Assembly: GCF_030272615.1 (NCBI RefSeq)
Contig: NC_081413.1
Span: 157,609,849-157,673,848 of the forward strand
DNA: 64,000 bases
Source of the DNA: Cryptomeria japonica
Lineage: Eukaryota > Streptophyta > Pinopsida > Cupressales > Cupressaceae
Reading direction: 5' to 3'
Below the pieces are notes generated by a model. That model did no database searches. It was not told where the DNA came from and saw nothing but the letters and a program-made list of their open reading frames with translations. The position numbers and the translations under genes are program-made. Below are positions 46,102 to 56,687 of this stretch, piece by piece. Positions within the stretch are counted from its first letter, which is position 1. Every line of letters begins with the position of its first letter.

Positions 46102-46726
46102 CACATACCTATATTGATCAATTTCATTAAACTAATTATGAAATATATACAATAATCAACTTCATACGGATTGAAATCATGTCAACATAAAGTTTGCATT
46201 CTAAATCATATTTAATAGAAATATTAAGTTGCTAATTAATTAAGTCTAATTTTTCAACTAATAGTCATTTTTATATATGAAATCAACATAACGGCTAATT
46301 TTTACTCAAATCATTTCAATTTAAAATAACACATCGACAAAGTCACAATTCAAATAATGATGCATCGATGAAGTCATATTTGCACAAACATATTTTCTAT
46401 TGTGGTGTGTGAGATTCCTCTAGTCTACCAAAGTCATAAACTAAAAACAACTCTACCCGAGTCATGTTTTCACCTTCATCTTCGTTCACCTGTCCCTGCA
46501 TCACTTGCACTCAATAATTCATCAGCATTGATGATCCCCAATTAAGATAATACTAGCTATCTAATTACATATTGCATGAGTAAAATGCATACATCATTTT
46601 CTGTTATTTGTATACAACTGCATTATCATCAAAATTTATGTTCATATTTGTTTCAATTTCAATTCATAAATAAAAACCTACATTATTTCTCCTAATAACA
46701 CATTATCAAAAATACGGTTCATTACA

Positions 46727-46739
46727 TCCTTCCCCTCTT
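46727..46739 (-). other. Polypurine tract of element K
   Basis: The - strand reads AAGAGGGGAAGGA directly before the LTR TG. About 190 bases of non-coding sequence separate it from the pol stop. Confidence 0.8.
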
Positions 46740-46926
46740 GGAAGAGACATCATCTTGATGTCTTATTATCCATCAATAATCACATAGAAATTCTATCTCA
46801 TAAAATGTTAACCATACATCAAGTTTCAAATATAAATAATAACAATAGTATACATGCTATCCAAGTTCACATCATAAAATCAAAATCATTGTTTCGAAGA
46901 TATCTCAAATGATAAGCAACTATTTC

Positions 46927-47640
46927 CTAAGAAAGAAAATGAGGAAAATGATGGTCAATCATCTCAGCATCCTCCCATGTAGCACTATCCTCAGAATATT
47001 GGTCCCACTGAACCTTATACTGGGTGAAATCTCCACTATGTAGCTTCACGCTACATTGATCTAGGATTTGGATGGGCTCCACTAGCACCACCCTTGGATC
47101 ATGTACCTGTAAAGATTGCCAATCAAGAATATGAGATGCATCAACATGAGACGGTTTCAACAAAGAAACATGAAACACATTGTGGATTCGAGCTAGAGTA
47201 GGGGGTAAAGCTAATCTATAAGCAACTGGATTAATAACTTCCAGTACATCAAAATGCCCCACATATCTTGGTGCCAACTTCAATGATTTTTCGAATGAGA
47301 TAGAGCTCTTATGAGGTTTGACTCTCAAAAAGACTTTATCTCCTGCAACAAATTGTTTGAAAGTCCTATTTCAATCTGCATAACTCTTTTGTTGGTCTTA
47401 ATCCAGTACATCAAAGGGTCCCACATATCTTGGTGCCAACTTCAATGATTTTCCAAATGAGATAGAGCTCTTATGAGTTTTGACACTCAAAAAGACTTTA
47501 TCTCCTGCAACAAATTGTCTGAAAGTCCTATTTCGGTTTGCATAAATCTTCAATTGGTCAGCTACCTCCTTCAACTCACTCTTGATCAACACCATTTTCT
47601 CATCCATTTCCTTAAGTAAATTAGGACCAATGATGATCCT
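46927..47640 (-). pseudogene. Element K integrase C-terminus: GPY/F module (duplicated) and chromodomain
   Basis: Reading down from 47607: VLIKSELKEVADQLKIYANR and FRQFVAGDKVFLSVKTHKSS lead to KSLKLAPRYVGPFDVLD, the GPY/F module. The same module then occurs again as RVKPHKSSISFEKSLKLAPR and YVGHFDVLEVINPVAYRLAL, followed by RIHNVFHVSLLKP. The end (46929-47080) reads QYKVQWDQYSEDSATWEDAE, the core of a chromodomain, with the conserved aromatic and WE residues, and closes at HFPHFLS and a stop at 46927-46929. Chromodomains of this kind steer integration to particular chromatin. The duplication and two stops inside it are damage. Confidence 0.88.
47241..47564. repeat. In-frame 162 bp tandem duplication in the K integrase
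   Basis: CCAGTACATCAAA begins at 47241 and again at 47403. The two 162-base units (54 codons) are nearly identical and both contain the GPY/F segment. A TTAATCCAG stop sits at the junction and another stop lies near 47373 in the first unit. Confidence 0.9.
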
Positions 47641-48360
47641 ATCTTATAGTTTATCCCAACTGATAGGTGTGTGACACTTTCACTCATAGAGTGCTTCAAA
47701 AGGCCCCATCCCTAAGGATGCATGAAAGGAGTTGTTATAAGCAAAATCAACCAAAGGCAAGTACTCCTCCCATTTGTACTGCTGATCCATGCAATACATT
47801 CGTAAAAGATCTTCCACAACCTGATTAACCCTTTCTATTTGGCCATCAATCCATGGATGATATGATGAACTAAAATCCAATCTTATTCCCAATGCTACAT
47901 TTAATGTTGTCCAGAATCTGGAAGTCATCCTGGTATCCCTATCTGATATTATTACTTTTGAAACACCATTTAACCGAAAAATTTCTTACCAAAATTTCTT
48001 GGCAAGAACAAATGATCCATCCTTGAGATTTCTAGGTATGAAATGTGCAACTTTACTCAACTTATCCACCACTACTAAGATAGTGTCATGTTTATTTTTG
48101 CTCATCAGTAATCCTTGTATAAAATCCATACTGATTACTTGCCACTTGTATTCTAGTATAACATGTTGGAATAAAAGTCATGCTAGATGAACATGTTTAG
48201 CTTTCACTCGTTGAGATTCCAAACATTGTACCACATACTCAATCACTTCCTTTCTGAGTTTAGGCCAGAAATACAAAGATCTCAGGTCAGCCACCATCTT
48301 TGTTATTCCAGGGTGTCCTGAATAAGGTGTATTGTGCATCTCATGCAATATTAACTTCCT
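47641..48360 (-). pseudogene. Element K integrase zinc-binding domain and catalytic core
   Basis: The HHCC part reads LILHEMHNTPYSGHPGITKM and LYFWPKLRKEVIEYVVQCLE; the second Cys of the usual CxxC is lost. The region 48178-47940 is out of frame in places but gives the second Asp in a SDRDTRMTSRFW context (near 47925). The Glu is in YHPWIDGQIERVNQ (near 47840), followed by WEEYLPLVDFAYNNSFHASL and GPFEALYE, all standard for Gypsy integrase. A stop precedes the GMGPFEALYE end. The enzyme joins element DNA to the chromosome. This copy is disabled by frameshifts and the altered zinc site. Confidence 0.85.
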
Positions 48361-48990
48361 CAACTCTCCCCCTTTAGGTATATACATCCTTCCTTGGTAC
48401 CTTAAAATACCATTAGGTTTGATTTCATATCCATCATAGCAATGGTCTGAAGAATCTTTTTCCAAGGCTTGTTTAACCCTTAGGTAATGCTCATCTTCTG
48501 GAAGGTTCTGCAACACTTGTTTTTTCAAGTTTTTTCTAGTTGTCACCATAGAAAATAGGTGTCTTCTTCTACTGAGAACATCAACTACCCTGTTTTCCTT
48601 CCCTTTGATATATTCAATACCAAAATCATACTCACTGAGGAATTCAAGCCATCTTCTTTGTCTTGTATTAAGGTTAGGTTGTGTAAAGATATACTTCAAT
48701 CCTAAATGATCCATTTTTAGCTCAAAAGGCTTCCCTAAAAGGTAATGCCTCCACATTTGTAATGCATGAACAATAGCTAGAAGTTCTAATTCATGCGGTG
48801 CATAATTCAATTCATATTGCTTCAATTTTCTTGATGCAAATGCAACCACTTTTCCTTCCTGCATCAACAGTGCTCCCACACCTTCACCTGAGGCATCTGT
48901 AATTACTATAAAATGTCCATTGGGATCTGGTATAGTTAAGAGTGCTGTTGTTGTCAATTTTTGCTTCAAAAGTTGAAATGACTCCTCACA
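48361..48990 (-). pseudogene. Element K RNase H
   Basis: An open stretch from 48969 reads LTTTALLTIPDPNGHFIVIT, then DASGEGVGALLMQEGKVVAF (first catalytic Asp in TDAS), SRKLKQYELNYAPHELELLA (Glu in HELELLA), HYLLGKPFELKMDHLGLKYI (Asp in MDH, where TDH is usual) and QRRWLEFLSEYDFGIEYIKG, then KENRVVDVLSRR, where the usual ADALSR is VDVLSR. This is the Gypsy-type RNase H joined to RT. All acidic positions are identifiable. The frame is continuous with the integrase zinc-binding part downstream. A stop near 49025 separates it from RT. Confidence 0.9.
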
Positions 48991-49009
48991 CTTCTCAGTC
49001 CATTCAAAC

Positions 49010-49770
49010 CTTTTTCCCTTTTTCTAAAGTGAAGTAATAGGTGTTGCTATCCAAGAAAATCCTTCCACATACTTTCTATAATATCCTACAAGTCCCATAA
49101 AACTTCAAACTTCTGAAACATTCTGAGGTGTTGACCAATCTACTATTTCTTCTATCTTTACAAGATCGACTGAAATTCCTTCAGCATATATGACATGACC
49201 TAAGTAATGCAGCTTTTCCTGAAAGAAAGCACACTTAGAAAATTTCCCATAAAGCTTACGATCTCTCAACCATTCCAAAATTGTCCTTAAGTGCTTCTTA
49301 TGTTCTTCTTCATTCTTAGAATAGATCAAAATGTTATCAATAAAGATTAGAACAAAATCATCTAGGTATTCTCTAAAAATACTGTTCATGAGGTTCATGA
49401 ATGTTGTTGGGCCATTGGTTAAACCAAATAATACGATAGTGAATTCATAGTTCCCATACCATGTTTGGAATACAGTCTTAAGAATATCCTCATCTTTAAT
49501 CCTTAACTGGTGGTATCCTAATCGAAGATCAATTTTGGAGAATACCGTTGCACCTTTCATTTGGTCAAACAATTCATCTATCCTTGGTAAAGGATATCTA
49601 TTTTTGATAGTCACTTTATTCAACATCCTATAATCAATGCTTAACCTTAAAGTGCCATCCTTCTTCTTTATGAAGATCGCCAGTGCACCCCATGAGGATA
49701 CACTTGGTCTAATAAATCCTTTCCAAAGCAATTCTTGCAATTGATCCTTAAGCTCATACAATTATATTGT
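49010..49770 (-). pseudogene. Element K reverse transcriptase
   Basis: The 218-codon frame from 49761 reads [60 protein letters not shown] and [20 protein letters not shown]. It continues to [20 protein letters not shown] and [19 protein letters not shown], then a catalytic box [18 protein letters not shown] in which the usual YxDD reads FIDN, so the second Asp is Asn. [20 protein letters not shown] and [17 protein letters not shown] follow. A stop near 49108 ends the frame before the YYRKYVEGFSW-type connection. The pattern is typical of chromoviruses. The D-to-N change in the active site is a G-to-A transition. Confidence 0.92.
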
Positions 49771-50420
49771 TGTCATTCTATACGAAGCCTTAGATTGCGG
49801 CTTCATTCCCAGTAAGATTTCTATAGAAAAATCAAACTCTCTCTTAGGTGGTAACTTAGTAAGGTCTTTTGGAAAGACATCCAAGAACTCTATAAGGACA
49901 AGATAATCCTTAGGACTCTTCTCAATGTTATCTAAATCACTTACCATGATAGCAATTGTGGAACATCCTTTCCTTTGGGCCTTCTTGAGTTGTATTGCTG
50001 AAATGTGTCTTAATTCAAGAGGCTTTTGAGACCCAAGAATTTCAACTAAATTCCCAAAATCGTCTATACAACTAATGACCTTATTATCACAGTTTACTAT
50101 GGCTTTATGCTCAGTTAACCAGTTGATACCTAAGATCACATCATATGATCCTAATGGTGCCACACAACGGTTAACCTAGGTTTGAAAACTTGAAAGTTCT
50201 AGTTCACTACAAAATAGACAAGTATCTACCCTTCATTCTGCTCGATTCCCATATTGGACCATCCATGCATTTGAAATATAACCAAGTCTAACAGATAATC
50301 CAGAAACTACTTTAGGATCAACAAAGCATTCAATAGTTCCTGTATCTATTAAAATAGAATCCGATTGCCCAAAAAGCTTACTCGTCATCTTAATAGGTGA
50401 GGCTTGGAATCAGCCTAACG
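49762..50420 (-). pseudogene. Element K protease and linker
   Basis: The - strand from about 50395 gives KMTSKLFGQSDSILIDTGTI with an intact DTG, then ECFVDPKVVSGLSVRLGYIS. A stop falls near 50238. Further down, GSYDVILGINWLTEHKAIVN (near 50150) is the conserved hydrophobic-GIxWL end of retropepsin. A linker leads to FLDVFPKDLTKLPPKREFDF, the usual entry to the Gypsy RT domain. The frame shifts into the RT start near 49762, where a stop separates them. Protease would process the Gag-Pol precursor. Confidence 0.85.
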
Positions 50421-50431
50421 GTTGTCAACTA

Positions 50432-50672
50432 CTACGTGAATCTAGTGTTATGAGGCTCCTTGTTGATTTTCTCCTCTTCGTGTGGGGGCACGTTGCAGAC
50501 AATTTGATGCATAATGACTTCCTCCATAGTTGTAACACCCATCCCTAGGTCCGGAATTTCCACCTGACCTACCTCTATCCAAGTTTTGTAGGGCATTGTA
50601 GTTGGTGTTACTATTTGTTCTCTTGTTACCATCTTGATTCACTCTTCCCCTTTCTTGAGTGTTGGGTCCCCT
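50432..50672 (-). pseudogene. Element K gag end with zinc knuckle
   Basis: The frame reads NQDGNKRTNSNTNYNALQNL, then GPRDGCYNYGGSHYASNCLQ, where the second Cys of a CCHC knuckle (CYNC) is Tyr. It continues to RAPTRRGENQQGAS. This is the nucleocapsid end of the gag that starts at 55904. Solo LTR L separates the two parts. The basic Gly/Asn/Arg-rich flanks are typical of nucleocapsid. Confidence 0.85.
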
Positions 50673-51019
50673 TGTAATGCCCCGCTGGGAAACCCCGAAG
50701 GGTTAAAGCTAAAACACTCAAATGGAGTGCAAATATTTTTTTTTTGGTATAATAATATAATAATAAGACACAACATGATGATACATTGGAATTATCTAAA
50801 GCTTTGGTAACATAGTGGAAGACAAAACTAATACCTAAAGGGTTTCCCAACGTGATTATGTAACTTAGCACCTAACTCAACTCGCGACATCTGATCCAAT
50901 TAAGTAGGTTCTTTTAATTACATGTTATTACTTAAGACATGGATATAATTTGTTCGGTAAATTAAATTAATAAATGATAGGACACGTTCATCCATTTAGG
51001 TTGAAGATGAGGTGAACAT

Positions 51020-51545
51020 GAGGAAATTTACCCAATGAAATTAAGACATAGATAACTTAAGAATTCACCCATTAAAGTTAAAATATGGTTAACTTGGTGA
51101 GTCCATCCATTTTAGATACAATATAACTAATATATCAAAGTTCATTTATAGAGGTTAAAATGTAATTAACCATATGAGTTCATCCATTGTAATTAAAATA
51201 ATGCTAAGAAGATGAAGTTCATTCATTAAGGTTAAAATGTAATATAACCATATGAGTTCATCCATTATAGTTAAAATCTAGTTAAAAAGATGGAGTTCAT
51301 TTATTAAGGTTAAAATGTGTATAGCCAATTGAGTTCATCCATTATAGTTAGAATGAAACTAATATGATGAAGTTCATTCATTTAGAATAAAATGTAAATA
51401 ACTAAATGAGTTCATCCAATTTAATTATAATATAGCTATTATGATGAAGTTCATTTATTAAGATTAAAATGTAAGTAACTAAATGAAGTTCGTCCATTAG
51501 AATTACAATTTAGGAAATATGACGAGTTCATCCAATAATTGTTAT
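51020..51545. repeat. Degenerate minisatellite with GTTCATCCATT core
   Basis: GAGTTCATCCATT or GAAGTTCATTCATT recurs about every 35-40 bases, alternating in two forms so that the full period is about 73-80 bases (starts near 51176, 51256, 51329, 51407 and 51484). Between the cores lies TAAGGTTAAAATGTAA or a variant. At least twelve half-units. No coding frame. Confidence 0.8.
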
Positions 51546-52678
51546 CCATTCATTACGTTCAAACTTTTCCTTAACCATATACCATGCATCTAATTTCATT
51601 ACATGCTTTAATTCCATCATAACCTAGTGAATTCTTTCCATGCTTACTTATTTTCATTAACATTAACAAAATACTTTCCATAATCATATCTACAATCCTT
51701 TATTATCCTAATTACTGCATTTAACAAGATGACTATATACATGCATTCAAAAATTAACTTCATCTAATCCCCATTACACACTTAACATAATTCATCCATA
51801 CATGCTAGCACTAACTATGAAATAAGAGAGACAAAAGCATCACATAACACGTAAATGATCTCGGAGTTCACCCCTAGAGGGCTACATCTCTGGGTCTGCT
51901 CAACTGCAAGACCCCTCTGGCAATTAATTAAGTTATAGTTACATAGTTTCACATCATTTACATTCCTGCCTTTTAGGTGAGCACAACCAATATATAAATG
52001 ACCACTTCGGACAATAACTCTGAAATGATCTCTACATAGAAACAGATCCAACTGAACACATCAAAAACAATTACAAAGGTCTCTTGTCTGACGGTACCCT
52101 AACTGGGGACTTGATCCACTATGGCCAACCACAAACCAACTAGACGACAGGGTCCAAACAAGCATATCAAGGCCTCGCCAGTACTTAACAAAAGTGAATA
52201 CATAAATTAAACTTCTCAGGTTTCCATTTGTCTGTTTCACAAAACCGAGGAAGGACATAACTAAACCATTTATTTTACTAAATGAGGATATTATTAACTT
52301 ATTAATTTTCAAATCGATGCATTATTTATGATAATTCAATAGCATATCATTTAAGTTTTCAAAATATCCAATATTAAATATTTCATTTTCCAATTACTCC
52401 TATACTCTAGTAATCCATTTCTAAATTTCCTAGATAACCTATAATATTTATATCCAAAAATAATATATTCCTGAATAATGCATTATTTAAAAATCATCAA
52501 TTAATAAATATATTTTATTTCAGCAAAATTTTTTATTAAAATAATATTCTATCTTTTTCCCAAAAAGATACTTTCCCATTAATACTGTTACCAAAATTAA
52601 ATATTAATTAATATATATTTATTAACCCATTATTAATAAAATATACACAATTAAATTAACAATACACAATAAACCAAT

Positions 52679-52702
52679 TATATATATATATATATATATA
52701 TA
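52679..52702. repeat. (TA)n microsatellite in LTR L
   Basis: Twelve TA units in an AT-only region spanning about 52360-52860, which otherwise holds nothing I can name. Confidence 0.9.
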
Positions 52703-52882
52703 AATTAATCTTCATTAATATAATATATATTAATAATAATATTTAATAATGTTCAAATTTCAAATTAATTATTAATTAATATATATATTAACCTTCATTA
52801 ATAAATATATATTAATAATAATTAATAATTACTTAAAAACTATATTAAAAAAAAACTTTTATTAAAACTAAAATTAAAACTT

Positions 52883-53450
52883 ACCAGCATAAACATACCG
52901 GCAGCAACATATTTTTTTTTGACAATACTCAGAAATTTTCTGAGAACAAAATGGAGATAATTTCCAGAATAGCAAAACACCAGCATAAACATACCAGCAA
53001 CAACATATATATTTTTTTGACAATACTCAGAAATTTTCTGAGAACAAAATGGGGATAATTTCCAAAATAGCAAAACACTAGAATAAACATACCAGCAGCA
53101 ACATATTTTTTTTTTTTGACAATACTCTGAAATTTTTCAAGAACAAAATGGGGATAATTTCCAGAATAGCAAAACACCAGCATAAACATACCAGCAGCAA
53201 CATATATATTTTTTTGACAATACTGAGAAATTTTCTGAGAACAAAATGGGGATAATTTTCAGAATAGCAAAACACTAGCATAAACATACTAGCAACAACA
53301 TATATATTTTTTTAGACAATACTCAAAAAATTTCTGCGAGCAAAATGGGGATAATTTTCAGAATAGCAAAACACCAGAAAGCCCAAATAAAATACAAGTA
53401 AACTAAAGCCCCCAAATAAAAAATAGACTCAGAAATTTTCTGAGACAACC
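52883..53450. repeat. 98 bp minisatellite, five units plus a partial unit
   Basis: Units start at 52883, 52979, 53077, 53176 and 53274 with lengths of 96-99 bases, and a sixth, degenerate unit starts at 53373. Each has ACCAGCATAAACATACC, a T-run, then GACAATACTCAGAAATTTTC and CAAAATGGGGATAATTTCC. Each contains CTCAGAAATTTTCTGAG or a close variant, an 8 bp perfect inverted repeat with one spacer base. The same hairpin motif occurs once more near 53428. Apparent open frames here are artefacts of the period. Confidence 0.92.
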
Positions 53451-54831
53451 AAAGAATGGATTTAGCCATTCTTAAACAAGCATTTTCATTTCCAGGCAAC
53501 TAAATTTTACAATCTTTTCCATAATACAAAACTAATTCAACCATCTTTCCTCAATACAAAACATTGCAAGCCCATTTCTTTTCAGAGCTGATACTCAAAT
53601 ATGAGAACATTCATGGGTTTTTAAACCAGATTTTTTTCATGAAGAACAACCAAACACTAGTCTTGATTTAAAAATGGAATAAAGAGGTAAATAAGAATCC
53701 TACCTACCATAGCATTCCTGGCAAGATTTCTTTGAAGAAGAGCCCAATCTGCAGCTATAGAGGTCCTCCATTCTCTCCCAAAATCCCCAATTTTTTTTCC
53801 CTCCAAGAATCTTCTTCCCAAAAAATTCAACAACAACCAAAATATTTTCCCAACCTAGGTTAAAAGAATGCAATTTTGACCTAATTTTATAATTTCGAAT
53901 TTAAGCACTTTTTAAATAAAAAATGAAAATAATCATTCTTTTCAACTATTCAAATAATCTAACTTTCTTTTCTAATTAAAATTAAAATGCTTCTCTCATA
54001 TTTAATTTTAATTTTCTCAATATTAACTAAGCTAACATTTATATTTTACAATATTGATGAGGATAGAATATTTAATAAATAAAATTCTCAAATAAATCTT
54101 TTCACACTATATCAAAATCAACATATAAATTAAACTTGCTTTTCTAATAAAAATTGATTTTCTTAAATGAGTAAAATTAACTTTTCTTTTCCAAAACGCA
54201 AAAGAGATTAAATTATTTCTATTTCAAATAACTTTAAATCTTTCCTTTTTAAAACGCATAAACTAATTAAATTCGTTATTTAAAATTAACCATTAAATTA
54301 AACTCGCTACAAACATAATTAAAGCGATCTTTTTAATTAATGATTAATTAATCCCATAAAAGAAACTTATTTATTTTAATTTCTCAATTACGAACGCGTA
54401 AATGAACACATTAAATCAAATTAAATACTTAAACTTGCTACAAACACAAATATAGGGATCTTTTTAATTAATGATTAATCACATAAAAGAAACCTATTTA
54501 TTTTAATTTCTCAATTTCTAATGCCTAACTAAACACATTAAATTAAATTTAATACTTAGGATTAAATAATTCATTTTTCCACACGCGAGGCATGCAACCC
54601 AAGAAAGCCAACCAATCACATGACATGCAAACCCAAATGAAAAGGGAAATCGACGGACCATACATGACGCTCACTTGATCATGACTAAGGCAAGACAAGG
54701 GTTTTACGACCACCTAATCCAAATTCTAAGGATGAAAGAGGTACTCACCCTATGAATCCTGACGAAGATGGACCTCGCACCTAGGCGGTACTGTACCTAC
54801 AATCTCCTACAACCATGAGTCATGCAAGCAT

Positions 54832-54867
<36 letters not shown>

Positions 54868-54868
54868 T
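54832..54868. repeat. (AC)n(TA)n microsatellite
   Basis: About thirteen AC units followed by about five TA units. Confidence 0.95.
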
Positions 54869-55092
54869 CAAAGAAGACATTAGCATGAGTTTTATAACAA
54901 GAATTAGGGAAACGGTTAGACTTACACAAGAATCGATGTGAAAGCACAATAACAGGTATGCAAAATATTCATAATATAAGACTACAACATTACATAATGG
55001 TAAATCAAGTATCCAAGAATGCCACATAGAAAAAGTCAACCAAGGTCAAACCAGTTTTACAAAGCCGACTAGGGTAGGGGCACTACACCCCT

Positions 55093-55904
55093 CTTTAGAT
55101 TCCTTTTTTGTCGATTGTTGTCATTCTTGTTCTTTTGGAAATTCCTATTTCCAAAATTTGGTCTGTTATTCACATTTTTACGGAAATTTCCCAACTATTG
55201 CAACTTATGCTCTTTCTTGGTTTCATTCTCAAATACTTCTTCCATAGTTAGTAGATATGAATATCCGCTTCTGCTCCAATATGAGGTCTCAAACCCAAGA
55301 TGAACTTTTGGATGCGAAACCGCTTATCCATCTAATATTGTGGAACATACTTAAGAAGGTTGGTAAACTTCTCCTAGTATTGAGTTATTGACATGCCACC
55401 TTGTGTTAGGTTCTAAAATTCAGTCATCTTCTTATCAAATAATAACTGAGGAAGACACCTCTTCCTAAAGGATTATAAAAATAACTCCCAAATGATATCT
55501 CTAGGTTGCAACTTCCTTTCAGTCTTTTCATTATCCCACCAAGTAGCAGCTTCACTGGAAAGTTGGTAAGCAGCCCAAACTACCTTGGTTTCATTGGACA
55601 TGTTGCGGAGGCCAAAATAATTTTCCATTTCTATCACCCATGCCTCTACACCATCACCAATAGTTTTTCCATCAAACTTTGGTGGGGCTATTCTTTTCAA
55701 GTCCTTAGCCAACTCTCCTTCAATCCTTGCTTGGTTATCGAGTTGTTCTTCAACCCTTGGAGCTTCATTTAGGACTTCTTCGACCCTTTGAACCTCCTGA
55801 TTGAGTCCATTCATTCTAGCACTCTGCTGGTTCAGTAGATCAAGGATTTGGTTGAGTCTTTCATTTCCATTACTTGACCCAACCCTTGTGGTCCTTGACC
55901 CCAT
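55093..55904 (-). pseudogene. Element K gag, capsid part
   Basis: The ATG at 55904 begins MGSRTTRVGSSNGNERLNQI, a short coiled-coil region follows (QSARMNGLNQEVQRVEEVLN), then IAPPKFDGKTIGDGVEAWVI, EMENYFGLRNMSNETKVVWA and AYQLSSEAATWWDNE. The PPKFDG..AW..EMENYF pattern is the capsid of plant Gypsy elements. A frameshift near 55470 moves the frame. It then continues with FTNLLKYVPQ and RFRIQKFILGLRPHI and ends in a basic Asn/Arg-rich stretch at 55093, where LTR L is inserted. This part forms the virus-like particle. Confidence 0.87.
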
Positions 55905-56267
55905 TGTTAATCAACAATTTCTGCATCAATGAATGTTAATATTTCTTGGCGGAAAAGAAAGAATATTTGCAAGGTTATGATTTCCATAACTTCCATTTAA
56001 TCAAAGCTCCCTAAAATGTACCCTTACAATATAACTATAGAGATTAATATCCATATTTACTACTAGAAGGAAACAATATAGAACTATAATAAGACATAGT
56101 TAGGTAATTTGCACATCTATATCATCCAAGTTTATAATATAAACTAAGGTCCAAAGTATATATTTATCATCATAGGAATCATACAAAACAAAACATTCAG
56201 CTCAAATTTATTATAGAAGGAAAGACATCTTTATTTATTGATAATAAAAGTGTTATTACATAATACA
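55905..56267. other. Non-coding gap between the small leader ORF and gag of K
   Basis: AT-rich with no coding signal. On the - strand ATCAATAAATAAAGATG (near 56230) contains an AATAAA-like signal shortly after the stop of the small ORF. It may act as a polyadenylation signal, but that is not shown. Confidence 0.4.
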
Positions 56268-56687
56268 TCATTCTTCTAGTGGAGTCATGGGAGTATATCC
56301 TTCAGACTCACTAGAACTTAGGGGGGGATAACCTTCAGACTCATCATCACTGAGTGGGGTATATCCCTCAGATTCATTATCACTAAGTGGAGAATATTCT
56401 TCTGACTCATCGGAGCTAATCACAGTTGGCCTAATGGGAGAATACTCTAACTCAGGCTGCTCTTCCCCTATAGGGATAGTCTTTTCATCGAGGGATTCAG
56501 TAGGGACTACTCCTATCTCAACATTTTTTTACTCTTCAGAAACTTGTTTCTCCATGGGAGGAACATTTTCCTCCTCACTGATCCATCCTCCACTTGGATG
56601 GTTATCCATAATAGGCATGACAGGAGATATACGATCCTTCTTGACCCTTAGAAAATAAGCATACCCAGCTACTGACTTATGAGCCAT
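56268..56687 (-). pseudogene. Small leader ORF of element K with acidic SDxESExYxPL repeats
   Basis: The frame starts at ATG 56687, 51 bases after the LTR edge, as MAHKSVAGYAYFLRVKKDR, and ends with TGA at 56268-56270: 139 codons with one TAA at codon 53. The C-terminal third is four tandem units of about eleven residues: SDESEEYSPL, SDNESEGYTPL, SDDESEGYPPL and SSSESEGYTPM. I do not recognise it. It is no part of the usual chromovirus Gag-Pol and sits upstream of gag. A frame this long and regular, with only one stop in a decayed element, was probably coding. The acidic Tyr/Pro repeats look like a disordered, possibly phosphorylated or interaction segment; that is inference. Confidence 0.6.

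Larger units (their letters stand above)
43975..46726 (-). repeat. 3' LTR of element K (2.75 kb)
   Basis: It starts TGTAAAGACGTAAATT and ends GTTCATTACA next to a polypurine tract. The first 1.5 kb match 56739-58257 closely. It contains a TATA box (45439), a CT-rich zone (45336-45375), and a TA microsatellite (46061-46098). From about 45495 on there is no second copy in the window. A palindrome-free AT-rich stretch fills 45950-46726. Confidence 0.88.
50673..55087 (-). mobile_element. Solo LTR L (4.4 kb) inserted in the K gag
   Basis: The ends are TGTAATGCCCC (50673) and GGGGCACTACA (55087), an inverted terminal repeat with one mismatch over 11 bases. CCCCT occurs at 50668-50672 and 55088-55092, a perfect 5 bp target duplication. 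The gag frame of K runs up to both edges. No gag or pol motif is found inside, so it is an LTR left by recombination, or a non-coding element with LTR-like ends. It contains two minisatellites, AT-rich runs and a CA/TA microsatellite. A TAGGTAGGATTCTTATTT stretch (near 53690-53707 on the - strand) resembles the K leader, which suggests - orientation, but that is tentative. Confidence 0.82.

Noticed and set aside
52840-53290. Three overlapping open frames on the - strand with repeated hydrophobic segments
   Set aside because: They are created by the 98 bp minisatellite period and have no start context or homology. They are not genes.
52883-53450. Regular repeats that could suggest a CRISPR array
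   Set aside because: The whole 98-base unit repeats with no unique spacers, and the sequence is plant nuclear DNA.
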